The position numbers were made by a program, and so were the translations under genes. From Talpa occidentalis (Eukaryota > Chordata > Mammalia > Eulipotyphla > Talpidae), in NCBI RefSeq assembly GCF_014898055.3, contig NW_023605194.1, positions 62,349,361 through 62,413,360 on the forward strand: 64,000 bases of DNA, read 5' to 3'. The notes under the pieces were generated by a model. It had not been told where the DNA came from. It searched no databases and saw only the letters and a program-made list of their open reading frames with translations. Of this stretch, positions 46,500 through 56,945 are shown one piece after another (position 1 is the stretch's first letter; every line of letters starts with the position of its first letter).

Positions 46500-46700
46500 A
46501 AGAATGTGAAGGAATATTCTTTTTATTTACTCTTTTTCAAATTGAAGTAACATCACATTGTAACACTATCCAAGTTTCAGGTGTGCAGCATTGAAAAACA
46601 GCATCCACAGATACTACATTAATTTCACCACTAAAAGACCAATTCTATCCTTCACCATATAACTGGTCCCTTTTAGCCAACAAGGAATTTTCAAGTGAAG
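46500..46700 (-). mobile_element. Ancient L1 3' UTR fragment, minus strand
   Basis: AATTGAAGTAACATCACATTG and CAAGTTTCAGGTGTGCAGCA match the antisense 3' UTR of L1M elements. Confidence 0.6.
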
Positions 46701-47524
46701 GAAACTGCCTGAGTAATTCTACTGACACCCCATCTCTATATAATAAAAGAGTGCAAGTGCCTGCTCACAGTAGCCTTGGTAGCAAAATGGACTTGCCTCA
46801 TTGAAATAGACGCTGCCTTGCCCATCAACCAGAGGAATGATGCAATCCAAGGTGAGGGAGTGTGAGCCAAGAATCTGGTGATGCTTCCAACTTTGTGAAT
46901 GAGGAAAGTTGATAATGCAGAGCCGGGGTTCCAATGGAGCAGCTGGGGACAGCTGAGGGCACAGCAGTGAGTCACGACAGGTCTTCACAGCAGGTCACCA
47001 GTTTCTCAACACCCACCGGAAGTTCTAAAAAAGTCCAGGAAGGGGACCCAGCCCCAAAAGCAGCATTACTTCTAGTGGCCTACATCCTCTCTCCCTAAGT
47101 GTTTCTGGAAATGTGGAAACAAACATCTTTACTGGCCTCCGGAAGAACGTTCCAAGGCTCTAAACTACTTTGGGTCTTGGAAAATCTGATGTCAGAGACT
47201 CTTATTTACTCCAGTCATTGCTCTTCATCCAAACCAGGGCGAGATTTTTGCCTAAGCTTTCCCAGTTTCCTCCAAAGTAGGAGATCCAATCCTTCCTACA
47301 CACCACTCCACCCAGCCGCAGCAAGCAGCTCTCAGGGGTAGATGCTGCCGATTCCTGCTTGCTCACATCAGTAAGTAGTGACCTGGCACACTCGAAAAAA
47401 CAGCCTTTAGCTGCAGAGCACACACACTGTACATCCAGACAAGATACAAGAGCAAGTGTGGCGGGGGTGGGGGGGGTGATCTTTTATAGCTGCATGCAAT
47501 GGAAGGGGTATGAATCCCCCAGCC
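46701..47524. other. Unassigned, GC-moderate unique DNA
   Basis: Less AT-rich than its surroundings and free of recognised repeats. Several frames of 60-93 codons occur on both strands with no similarity I know and no coding signals I can support. Worth checking for conservation. Confidence 0.4.
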
Positions 47525-47705
47525 AGAGCATAAGTATGAATCCTGCTCTTCCACTGATAGCTTTAGCCCTTAGGAAATTAACCTTTCTGAACTTCAATTT
47601 CTTTATCTGGAAAATGGAGACACTCTACAGAGTTGATTAATCCTGTGATTAATCATGTAACATGTGTAAAATGCCTGGTAAGCAGATATAATGTGGTAAG
47701 AAGTC
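47525..47705 (+). mobile_element. MIR element
   Basis: GAATCCTGCTCTTCCACTGATAGC, TTAACCTTTCTGAACTTCAATTTC, TTTATCTGGAAAATGGAGAC and AAATGCCTGGTAAGC follow the MIR consensus order. Confidence 0.75.
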
Positions 47706-48015
47706 CATCTGTGTCCCTCCTATCAGTTCTGCCTTTTTGTTTATATAAGTGTCATGTCCAGGGGCCTATGACAGTGCAGTATAGAAGGTGTCACCTTATA
47801 GTACAATACTAAATTTTTGATAAAATAATAAATTTGCATTTTTGTCCTCCTGTGAGTTGATTTTTAAATTGTTTCAACTATTACTTTTTTTCCCAGGTTG
47901 ATAGCTATCATCTTGCATCATTCTGAATTCTATCTTCTGTCTTCAGATGATGCTCAAAATGAGACTAACTCTGGAAGACTAGCCTCTGGAACCCCTATTA
48001 AAAATGCTAGATATT

Positions 48016-48277
48016 GGGGCCTCCCTGGTGGCGCAAGGGGTTAAGACGCAACCTATGAAGCTAACCTCAGCCACTGCAGCACAAGTTCAATCCCCGGCCA
48101 GGGAGCAACCCACATGGCACAGCAGACCTCTCCTGACTTGCCCGCTACTCCCCTCAGCAGTATATTTCAGTCAGTCTGCCTGTTCTGTTCCCCACTCTGT
48201 CTCTGGTGAATTCTCTCACTGCCCACACCTCTGGCCTATACCCCAGTTCTTGTGTGCATGAATAAATCAATCTTTAA
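48016..48277 (+). mobile_element. tRNA-derived SINE, type A, full length
   Basis: GGGGCCTCCCTGGTGGCGCAA head, B box AGTTCAATCCC, TGCATGAATAAATCAATCTTT tail. Perfect TSD AAAAATGCTAGATATT (48000-48015, about 48279-48294). Confidence 0.95.
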
Positions 48278-48528
48278 AAAAATGCTAGATATTATGTCAC
48301 AGACTAATACATTGTTCCCCCAAAGGTCAATTCATTATTTTGTAATTACCCTCCATGCATATAAATTAACACAAATGCAGATAGCTGTAAGACTGATTCT
48401 TTAAAATATGTACAGAAACTTTTTCCTTTAGAAATCTAATCGTTATATGCTCAGGCAAAGATATTTACTTGTTATGATGTGTAATCCTCCAGGTATTCTT
48501 CAATCATGCATTAAAAAACCTATGAGGA

Positions 48529-48695
48529 CAGTTGTTCTCAAATTTTGCTGCACAGTGGAATTACATGTGAGTCTTTAAAAACTCTAGTTTTTCCTTGCCA
48601 CTCCAGGACATTGCAACTTAATTGATGTGGGTTTGACTTGGGCATCATAATTTTCCCAGATGATTTTAATGTACAGCAAAGTTTGGAATGTACTG
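48529..48695 (+). mobile_element. MER5A-like non-autonomous hAT DNA transposon
   Basis: CAGTTGTTCTCAAATTTTGCTGCACA at one end and GTACAGCAAAGTTTGGAATGTACTG at the other mirror the MER5A inverted termini, with AAAAACTCTAG and CAGATGATTTTAATG inside. About 165 bp; consensus about 189 bp. Confidence 0.7.
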
Positions 48696-49053
48696 TTTGC
48701 AGCTAGTTTCTACCCACAGCCATAGTAGTAAAGAAGCTTACATCTGTACACGTGTATTTGTATCACTGATATACTGTTTCATTCATTAAGTATTCACATA
48801 AGATACTGCAAAATGCAACAATGGTTGAAAAACTTTTTAGTGGACTGATCCCTCTCCTGTTTCATTTATGATTAGGAAGAACAGCTCAATTTAAGACAAA
48901 GCATAGAATTTGTTAGTTAAATAGAACTTTTTTTTCCCAGTGAAAGGTAAACCTTACATACCATAAGACAGAGGAGCCAATATCACTTTCTCTTGTGTTT
49001 TCCTCTCTCAGGAGTCTTTGCCGCTAGTCACATGTAGAAGTACAAAAACAAGC

Positions 49054-49084
<31 letters not shown>

Positions 49085-49348
49085 TCATACTGTCAGGCTT
49101 ACCTGTGGCTTATAAATGTCACAATACACAATTCTCAGGCTCCTCATACTTTACACCTTACTCTACAACTCTCTCCATTCTCTTTATTTGCTACTCACCC
49201 CAACCACTTTTCACTTTTCATTTCTCTTCCTAATCCCTACTCTTTGTAGAAAGTCACTCATCATTCAGGACATTACGGGTGCCCATTTCTTTAAGACTTT
49301 TAAGTGGATGTGATTGCAGAAAAAAACTGTTGGAATACATTAAATATG
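48696..49348. other. Unassigned DNA with a (GT)n microsatellite
   Basis: Apart from the repeat at 49057-49084 I see nothing; several short frames across the repeat are artefacts. Confidence 0.4.
49057..49084 (+). repeat. (GT)14 microsatellite
   Basis: Uninterrupted GT dinucleotides preceded by GC; likely polymorphic. Confidence 0.97.
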
Positions 49349-49349
49349 G

Positions 49350-49613
49350 GGGCTTCCTGATGGTGCAAGAGGTTAAGTGGCAGCACTGTGTAGCTATCCA
49401 CAGCCACTGCAGCACAAGTTCGATTCCCAGCCAGGGACATACCCACATGGCACAGCAGACCTCTCCTGTCTCACCTGCTGCTCCCCTCAGCAGTGTATTT
49501 CAGTCAATCTGCTTGTTCTGTTCCCCACTCTGTCTCTGGTGAATCCTCTCACCCCCCCACACCTTGGCGTGCACCCCAGTACTTCTATGCATAAATAAAT
49601 AAATCTTAAAAAA
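49350..49613 (+). mobile_element. tRNA-derived SINE, type A, full length
   Basis: GGGGCTTCCTGATGGTGCAAG head, B-box-like AGTTCGATTCC, CATAAATAAATAAATCTT tail. TSD near TTAAATATGGG / TTTAATATGGG. Confidence 0.92.
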
Positions 49614-49709
49614 ATAAATTTAATATGGGTCTGGAGTCAATAGGACCTGTTAATTTAAATATTTGCCTTTAGTATTATCTAGCAACCTGACTACTTTAGG
49701 GGAATGATT

Positions 49710-49830
49710 TGAAGAACCTAAAAAAGGAAAACACCCAACGCCCCGGTTCCACATAAATTCTGATTCAATGGGTTTGGGTAGAAACCAAACTTCAGGCATT
49801 TGTATTTTGCCTTCTTTTTAAAATCTATCT
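49710..49830 (+). mobile_element. Possible MER5/MER20-type DNA transposon fragment
   Basis: ATAAATTCTGATTCAATGGG and AACTTCAGGCATTTGTATTTT resemble the centre of MER5/MER20 elements. Ends not visible. Confidence 0.4.
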
Positions 49831-50168
49831 CATTTTACTTTATTATTTACAAATAATAGTGTTGTGATTTAAGATATTTTTACCTTTAATTTTCCTTTTA
49901 ATAACTGATTTATATATTTTTGTGATAACATTGGTTTATAGCTCTGCATGTGTTATAGGACCTTTTCTTAATTTGTAAATTTCCTTAGGTAACTCTAATG
50001 TAGAACTTGAGATAAGTGCTGGAAGAAGAAGGTAATACCTTTCTAGGAAGAGGTGGATGAAGGGGGAAAACAGCAATAGCAAATATTTTGAATTTAAGAA
50101 CCTGCACAAATTAAGCTATAAAACAAATAAAAGTGCATTCATAAAATCACTATTTCACTGAAGTTATT

Positions 50169-50442
50169 TTTTAAAAAGATTTATTTTTATTTATTCATTC
50201 ATACAAGAACTGGGGTGTAGGCCAGTGGTGCATGGGGTGAGAGGATTCACCAGAGACAGAGTGGGGAGCAGAACAGGCAGATTAACTGAAATACACTGCT
50301 GAGGGGAGCAGCGGGAGAGACAGGAGAGGTCTGCTGCACCATATGGGTCAGCTCCCAGGGATCGAACTCATGCTGCACTGGCTAGAGATAGCTTGATAGT
50401 GCTGAGACTTAACCCCTTGTGCCACCAAGGAGGTCCACTACA
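50169..50442 (-). mobile_element. tRNA-derived SINE, type A, full length
   Basis: Minus strand from GGACCTCCTTGGTGGCACAAGG to TATGAATGAATAAATAAAAATC. TSD CACTGAAGTTATT (50156-50168) / ACATTGAAATTATT (50443-50456). Confidence 0.9.
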
Positions 50443-50539
50443 ACATTGAAATTATTGCTTCCAGGTGGAAACATTTCAAATCAACAATTACTAGGTGCCT
50501 GGGTGATGTTACAGGCTCTTTGTTAAGATTTCCGTTATA

Positions 50540-50695
50540 GCTGCCCATTGTAATTCTTTCCCAACCATCTGCTCCTCCTCAGATTGGGAATTCTTGATGT
50601 AGAAGTCTCAGTCTCAGCCTTCTCTGTGCCCTCATAGTTTCGCACGTGGTTGGTGCTCACTGATGTTTGCGGATTGACTGTAGAAACAAGTAAAT
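50540..50695 (+). mobile_element. L2 3' end fragment
   Basis: TCTCTGTGCCCTCATAGTTTC, TTGGTGCTCACTGATGTTTG and AAGTAAATAAAATGC match the end of L2, diverged. Confidence 0.5.
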
Positions 50696-50699
50696 AAAA

Positions 50700-51750
50700 T
50701 GCTGAGTCTCAAGGAACTTGGCAAAAAAAGATACGAAGACCACCACAAGGTGGTTATGATTGTGTTCCTAAGAGTCTAACTCTACCTCACTGCCTAGATT
50801 TGGGGTCACATGTAAGCACAATTCGTTTGATATTTAGTTCCCTGATTTTAGGGCTTCAGTCTCCTGTTCTGGGAAAGTTGGGCTAGAGAAAGCAGAACAA
50901 AACACTTTCTTAGGACTGACTTCCTCTGTACCAAGAATACTTTTTTGTTTAATCAAGAAAATGTGACCTTTCACCTTAATTATTAAAAAAGGGACAAGTT
51001 ACTTTCCAACTAAATACAAATCATTTCTGATTCTCAAAGGAGGAAATTTGACCTTTTGTAAAAGCAGTGGAACATATTCAGAGACACCTTGGTCATCAGC
51101 ACAAATTTGTAGACTAATCTCCAACTTTACGGTCTAAAAGCAACACACAGAAAACAATCCAACATGATATAGTTGGTGTTTTATACAGATGTTTCTGGTT
51201 CTCCTCTTCACATGAAACCTACAGGAGGTTAATTATGTGAATTTTCCAAGGAGAAAGAACCAGGCTGACAGAAAACTCTCAAGTACATGAGATTCAACCA
51301 TATACACCCTCTTGCATAATTTGCATATTTCAGCTCAGGCAGGCTCTGTGATTCCTCTGCCATGATTCAGGCTTGGGGGAAAAGCTGTCAGTCATAAACT
51401 TGGGGATCCTAGGGACATAAACTCCATCTCTACCCATCTCTGAAGACAAATACTAACATAAAATTCAGAATTTCTCTGGGGTTTCTATATCGGCAGAATA
51501 TTTGGAGGAATTGATTTCTAATGCAGTGTGGTAGCTTGGACAACATCTCCTCACCACCATTCTAATCTAACCTTAGCGGACTGGAGCACAGTAACTGCTA
51601 GTAGGGGGTCCTTTGAGGCTGGGGAATGGGAAGTTGTCATATCATTTGCAGCAAAGTAGATTCCCAAATGACCTAAAGGCAGGTTGAATTTCTTCAGCCA
51701 TATGTATAACCTCAAGGCCAAGGGCCTCCCCTGGGTCACTGTACTTCTAT
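50700..51750. other. Unassigned intergenic DNA
   Basis: No repeat or gene recognised. Confidence 0.4.
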
Positions 51751-51770
51751 CTAAAAAGAAGCATCATTCA

Positions 51771-52033
51771 GGGCCTCCCTGGTGGTACAAGGGATTAAGA
51801 TGCAACTTATAAGGCTGTACACAGCCTCTGCAGCATGAGTTCGATCCCCAACCAGGGAACTACCCTCATGGCGCAGCAGACCTCTCCTGACTTACCTGCT
51901 GCTCTCCTCAGCAGTGTATTTCAGTCAATATGCCTGTTCTGTTCCCTGCTCTGTCTCTGGTGAATTCTCTCACCACCTGCACCTCTGGCCGTACGCCAGT
52001 TCTTGTATGCATAAATAAATAAATTGTTCAAAA
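51771..52033 (+). mobile_element. tRNA-derived SINE, type A, full length
   Basis: GGGCCTCCCTGGTGGTACAAGG head, perfect B box GTTCGATCCC, CATAAATAAATAAATTG tail. Perfect TSD AAAAAGAAGCATCATTCA (51753-51770, 52034-52051), the longest in the window. Confidence 0.95.
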
Positions 52034-52069
52034 AAAAAGAAGCATCATTCAATGGCTCCTCTCCCCATC

Positions 52070-52945
52070 CCAGTGTCTACTATAAGAGGAGCTTGTTTAG
52101 TGGTGCAGTGAAGGCATGCAAACCCCCCAATCATCACCCCCTACCTCTCTGTCCTCCACCCCCACGTAAGTCAGTTTTCTCATGCCAGTGGGTAAGGGAA
52201 TTTGAAACCTTCACAAGTTTTGAATGAGTCCCAATCAGATTTGAACCTACATCAGCATCAATTGGGTTTTGAAAATAGCACCAGTTTTGAAAACACACCA
52301 ATCAGCCTTGAAACCCTCACACTCTCACACCATAAAAAGCTGGCCAGAAGATGATTGAGACACACTCAGAGACACTCACCTGACACCCTTGTTGGACTCT
52401 TGCCTCAAACCGCCAACTCTCGGGCACCAGCCTGGGAAGACCTTTGCTCCTGATCCCACAGCACCACCTCCAGCTCTATTGGCCTGTGTCCGGTGCCTCT
52501 TAGAGCTATTTACTGCTGCTTGGTCCTCCACATTGCCTGCTGACTGGCACTGCTGGACCATGCCCACACCACCTCTAGGGTTGCCCTGTCACTGTTGCCT
52601 CTGGTGCTGCCCAGCCTGGCCTCCAGACTGCTGCTGCTGCCTCAGCAGTGCCACCTGTGATGATCTTCAGCTGCCACCATGAGTTGGGCCCTGGCCCACC
52701 ACTTATCAGTGTGCCACCAACTCTAGGCTCTCATTGAAGGGACAACACTATTTTTCACAAGCAGCTTTTGATTTGGACCCTTAGACACTGTGGACACTAT
52801 CTGGGGTAGGACAGGTGGCCTTAGAAACTCTTTCCTTTTCCTAATTTCCCCTCTGTAAATAAACCCTGTGTTGCCAGCCTCTGTGTTTGAGTGGTGTCTT
52901 CCGATTGTGAGCACACAGGTGAGGACCCACAATCTGTGGCATTCC
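52070..52945 (+). mobile_element. Probable LTR of an endogenous retrovirus (boundaries uncertain)
   Basis: It has promoter-like architecture: two CCAATCAG boxes (about 52212 and 52299), a TATA-like CATAAAAAGC (52330), then a GC-rich transcribed segment, a poly(A) signal TAAATAAA (about 52856) and a GT-rich element with CTGTGTTTGAGTGGTGTC. It then shares GGTGAGGACCCACA (52918) with the U5 end of the LTR at 7585-8055. TATA to poly(A) is about 525 bp, unusually long for an R region. I could not find matching TG/CA ends or a TSD, so limits are approximate. Confidence 0.5.
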
Positions 52946-53852
52946 TCAGGTCTCCAAACTTTCTCTCTCATGGGCTGCAGCATCCTCTCTCTCAGCTCCG
53001 TGCAGTATTTCATGATCTGTTTTTGAGGGACAAAATTGTTTCCTTCACATGTACCACTTGCCACAATGGTTGGGTAAGAGTTTCTACCTCACAGGTGCTT
53101 CTTTTACTTATTCTTTCCATGCGCCAAATACACTGGACTGTGCTATGTACTAGGGACTACTCTGTGCCTTTCTGTCCCTTTAAACTTGGAAGAAATTCAA
53201 GGGCATTAACTCCTATTCCTCTTGGGGCCAAAAATGGGGTCTTCATTCTCCTCCCGCTAGGACTCTGTGGGATGCTCTAACTTGAGGAGCTGAGTCACAC
53301 TTACATGAGCTTCATTTGGGTGCATGGAGGGTGGAGAAGTCAGTTGATTCTTTAAGTCACAGTCTTAAAATGGCACAACACTTTATGGTACATTTCTTCA
53401 TGGAAATCTTAACATTTGTATAAAAATCTTTCCCCTTCAAGTGAATGTGTGGTCAGAAAGCTGGCATACAAATCCCAGCAACAGGGATACATCATCAACA
53501 GCCAACTTCTAAAGATCCACCAGACTTTTGTGGCATTTACACTTTCATAATGATTTGTAATTTTTAGGCAGGGGGAACTCTAAAAATCCAGGAGAAATTG
53601 AGAGTCATTGTCTCTCCACCTCTGAGCACAGGTACCCTAAAGCAGACACAATTTATCCATTGCTCACCAGGGAGGACTCTCTCTCTCGGCTCATTTGTCT
53701 ACTTGATATTCTGACTGAGCATGGGACAGCTGGGAAGTGCCAGGAAGTAAGGTCTCAAGAATAATCCTTGGCTGTTGAGGAGATTTCTTGCCCCTCTCTG
53801 GACAATTCTGAAGTGTGTTCCACACAGTTTCTCAGAAAGATGCCAGTTGTCT

Positions 53853-53883
53853 TTCTAAGGGTAACCTCAAGTTACCCTTAGAA
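53853..53883. repeat. Perfect 13-bp inverted repeat, 5-nt loop
   Basis: TTCTAAGGGTAAC, loop CTCAA, GTTACCCTTAGAA. No T-run follows and I assign no function. Confidence 0.95.
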
Positions 53884-54104
53884 GTCACTTGCTGATTAAT
53901 TTACTCTGTATTGCCTCTTCTCCCTGCCCTGCCCCACTTCCATTCTGTTGGCAAGCTTTCTTCAAAACAAAAGTATACACCTAAACCTTTTCTTTGAGCT
54001 TGCTCTAAGGAGTGTCCCAAGTAAGCAACTGGGACCTGTCATAACCACAACCCGAAATCATTCTCCTTAGGCTTAGGTACTATAATAACCAAAATATTTG
54101 TGAT

Positions 54105-54129
54105 TTCTGGGAACATGTTGTTCCCAGAA
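54105..54129. repeat. Perfect 11-bp inverted repeat, 3-nt loop
   Basis: TTCTGGGAACA, TGT, TGTTCCCAGAA. Each arm holds a TTCNNNGAA word (TTCTGGGAA, TTCCCAGAA), the GAS/STAT pattern. Function is inference only. Confidence 0.95.
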
Positions 54130-54808
54130 TTTCCACTGAGTGATTGACAGTTGTTTCCATATCAGCGCATCACCCAATCTCCAGTGAGTTCTATTTTGGC
54201 AGGGAAAACTAAAAGGCCATGAATCAATACAAGTATACCTGCCTCACCCAAGAAAAGCTCTTAGTTCTTAGAAAATGGTTTGCACATGAAGGCTGGAATG
54301 AATATTCACTTCTAACCTTTTATCTTCAGTTTCTTAGACATTTTTACTACTCTCACGGAAAGCTTTGTACATCTCATTCTCCAGCAGAAGACAGAATCTT
54401 GGATGATGCTTCTCCTAAGGGCTGTACTACCTATTGCAAAATAATAGGCAACTTCTAGCCAACATTGGTGTAATATTGGAGGAGTTCAGCTACAGGCAAA
54501 TATTCCATCAGGCACAACCATACATAGCTGGTGACAAAGCTTTGCATCGAGGCCTTGTAGGGATGGCTTCTCTGCGCACACCAGACTGGCAGGCAGTCAG
54601 TGGACTTCAATTTTAAGATGGACATTTCAGCCTAAGACAGCCCACCCATCACATGATCTAAGCTCAGCCATGCTCAAACTCACATTGCATTCCCAGCTTA
54701 GGTGCCTTCTCTGCCTAAACCTGGTTACTAGGGTCTTAACTAAGTAACTTTCTCCACTTTGCTTCAGTACTTTTCAACTCCTAGCACTTCCTCCTTTTAC
54801 TCCCCTAT

Positions 54809-54943
54809 CTTGCCCGCTGCCCTCCCAGCAGTGTACCTCCATCTATCTTCCTGTACTGTTCTCCACTCTGTCTCTGATGAATCCTCTCACGCCCCACACC
54901 TCTGACCTGTACCCCAGTTCTTGTATGCATAAATAAATAAAAA
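54809..54943 (+). mobile_element. 5'-truncated SINE, type A
   Basis: Starts mid-element at CTTGCCCGCTGCCC and ends GTATGCATAAATAAATAAA, where the next SINE is inserted in its tail. Confidence 0.85.
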
Positions 54944-54946
54944 TAG

Positions 54947-55205
54947 GGCCTCCCCTGGTGGTGCAGGCGGTTGAGCGCCGCTCTGTGAAGCTGTCAGCAG
55001 CCTCTGCAGTGCCGGTTCCATCCTGGCCTGCCAGCAAGAATCCCACATGGGGAGGCAGACATTTCCTGTCATGCCCGCTGCTCCTCTCAGCAGCATATTT
55101 TGTCAATCTTTCTGTTCTGTCCCCTGCTCTGTCTCTGGTGAATCCTCTCACTCTCCCGCCATCTGGCCTGTACCCGGGTTCTTGTATAAATAAATAAATA
55201 AATAA
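54947..55205 (+). mobile_element. tRNA-derived SINE, type B, inserted in the tail of another SINE
   Basis: GGGCCTCCCCTGGTGGTGCAGG head, B-box-like GGTTCCATCCT, long AAATAAAT tail. The A/T-rich target hides the TSD. Confidence 0.9.
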
Positions 55206-55250
55206 ATAAATAAACCTTTAAATAAATAAATAAATAAATAAATCTTTATT

Positions 55251-55305
55251 TTTTAAAATATTTATTTATTTATGCATATACAAGAGCTGGGGTACAGGGC
55301 AAAGG
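55251..55305 (-). mobile_element. SINE 3' end fragment, minus strand
   Basis: Only the tail and last about 40 bp of type A (TATTTATTTATTTATGCATA, CAAGAGCTGGGGTACAGG) in inverted orientation next to the previous SINE; breaks off at GGGCAAAGG. Confidence 0.8.
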
Positions 55306-55310
55306 TATTA

Positions 55311-55420
55311 AGAATTAGGAGCCCTTAGTTTGGGGTCCTTCAGCAGGGAGACAACTTTTTCCTTCTATATTATGTCATGTCATCCTTGTTCAGTGCTATT
55401 CTGTGGGACAGATGCAACAC
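55311..55420 (+). repeat. Duplicated block, copy 1 (non-SINE)
   Basis: About 107 bp (AATTAGGAGCCCTTAGTTTG to GGGACAGATGCAAC) repeated at 56171-56285 with about 90% identity, both adjoining SINE pieces. Confidence 0.9.
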
Positions 55421-56040
55421 AAGGGCCCTGGTGCTTCTCTTTCGGCCTCTTGATTCTGCTGTCACAGGTGATTAAAGCCTTGATTGCTATTTTCAGCTTG
55501 GTCCATTGCCCTAACTGAATTCCTGGCACGTAGAAGGTCAAAATTCAGTAGATGATCATGATTCATACAGAGTCGCTTATGCCCAAAATTAAGACATACA
55601 TCTGATTGAACTCAGAGTGTGGAATGTTATCATCAGAGATGTGGCAAGGAAATGCACTTCCATTTAAATAACAAAGCCATGATTCCAAAAGATAAGCCAG
55701 GGATCATGTGAGAACAAAGGTTGTTGATTTTGTTAATACCTGACCCCAATTTCTAATATTTTAGTCTGCGTTACTCAGCACTCTCCTAATCATGTCTATA
55801 AATTCTTCATCTTACTTCCTCATGGCCCTTAATCTCTTGGGCTGACATGAGGCCTGGGTGCTTTCGCTGTGTACACAAATTTATCTTTTTGCCAGTCTCA
55901 CCATTAACATTTACGGGGGTCACCATTTTTTGGGGCCTCCTTCCACTACAAGTAGCCCTGGGATGTATTTTCTGGTCTTCCACTCCACGGCCTTCTCTCC
56001 TGGGAGTAATTGTGACAGGCCAGTCTGTGCTCCCATCTCC
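55421..56040. other. Unassigned DNA between the duplicated blocks
   Basis: No recognised repeat or gene; frames at 55807-56151 on both strands are unsupported. Confidence 0.4.
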
Positions 56041-56055
56041 CATAAGAATTCTGTT

Positions 56056-56165
56056 GGGCCTGTTCTGTTCCCCACTCTGTCTCTAGTGAATCCTCTCACC
56101 TTCCCCCTCAACACCTCTGGCCTGTACCCCAGCTCTTGTATGCATAAATAAATAAATCTTTAAAA
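56056..56165 (+). mobile_element. SINE, type A, with large internal deletion
   Basis: GGGCCT joined to GTTCTGTTCCCCACTCTG: the two sites share GCCTG, so a microhomology deletion removed the head. Tail CATAAATAAATAAATCTTT. Its left TSD-like flank GAATTCTGTTG (56045-56055) recurs as GAGTTCTGTTG after 56621. Confidence 0.75.
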
Positions 56166-56170
56166 AAATA

Positions 56171-56285
56171 AAGATTAGGAGCCCTTCATTTGAGGTCCTT
56201 CAGCAGGGAGATGACTTTTTCCTTCTACATTATGTCATGTCATCTCATCCTTGTTCCATGCTATTCCGTGGGACAGATGGAACTG
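56171..56285 (+). repeat. Duplicated block, copy 2, lodged within SINE sequence
   Basis: Near-copy of 55311-55420 with a 5-bp insertion (TCTCA) and scattered substitutions. Confidence 0.9.
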
Positions 56286-56320
56286 GAGGGAGCCGTGTTA
56301 AAGATAAAGATTTATCTTTA

Positions 56321-56592
56321 TCATGCATAAAGATTTATTTATTTATGCATACAAGAGCCGGGATACAGGCCAGAGGTGTTGGGGGTGAGAGGATTCACCA
56401 GAGACAGAGTGGGGAACAGAACAGGCAGACTGACTGAAATACACTGCTGAGGGGAGCAGCAGGCAAGACAGGAGAGGTCTGCTGCACCATGTGGGCTGCT
56501 CCCTGGCCAGCTGGGAATCGAACTCGAGCTACAGAGGCTGCGGACAGCTTCACAGTCTGTGTTTCAACCCCCTGCACTACCAGGGAGGCCCA
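56321..56592 (-). mobile_element. tRNA-derived SINE, type A, full length, minus strand
   Basis: Minus strand from GGGCCTCCCTGGTAGTGCAGG to TGCATAAATAAATAAATCTTT. Followed by AATCAATAAATCTTTTAAAAA, the tail of a plus-strand SINE, showing that it lies inside another SINE's tail. Confidence 0.9.
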
Positions 56593-56767
56593 ATCAATAA
56601 ATCTTTTAAAAAAAAAAAAAAGAGTTCTGTTGGACAAAACGATTTTTCCAAACAGTATGAGAGTGGTCCTCCCTCCTTTCCACATCCAGATTCTCTGATT
56701 TCTTTTTTTCTGAACTCTCGGAACAATTTCTCCCATAGCCAACCAAGAGGACCCCTCTCTCCTCACC

Positions 56768-56945
56768 AGCTAGGGTCCTACATGGCGCGACAGACCTCTC
56801 CTACCACGCCTGCTGCTCCCCTCAGCAGTGTATTTCATCACTCTGCCTGTTCTGTTCCCCGCTCTGGCTCTGGTGAATTCTCTCACCCTCCCGCGCCTCT
56901 GACTGTACCCAGTGCTTGTATAAATAAATAAATCTTTAAAAAAAT
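56768..56945 (+). mobile_element. 5'-truncated SINE, type B
   Basis: Begins at AGCTAGGGTCCTACATGGCGC and ends TGTATAAATAAATAAATC, TTTAAAAAAAT. Confidence 0.9.

Larger units (their letters stand above)
52946..54800. other. Unassigned DNA with two perfect short inverted repeats
   Basis: Contains perfect hairpin-forming repeats at 53853-53883 and 54105-54129. The frames at 52891-53280, 54219-54458 and 54434-54616 have no recognised similarity. Nothing else supported. Confidence 0.4.

Noticed and set aside
46719..46988. Overlapping 89- and 79-codon minus-strand frames
   Set aside because: Length expected by chance in less AT-rich DNA; no similarity recognised.
49018..49313. Frames across the (GT)n repeat
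   Set aside because: Val-Cys repeats are the dinucleotide run translated; no coding support.
52389..52682. 97-codon frame rich in Cys/Pro/Leu, considered as a small secreted protein
   Set aside because: It lies in the GC-rich part of a probable LTR with no signal peptide or known cysteine pattern.
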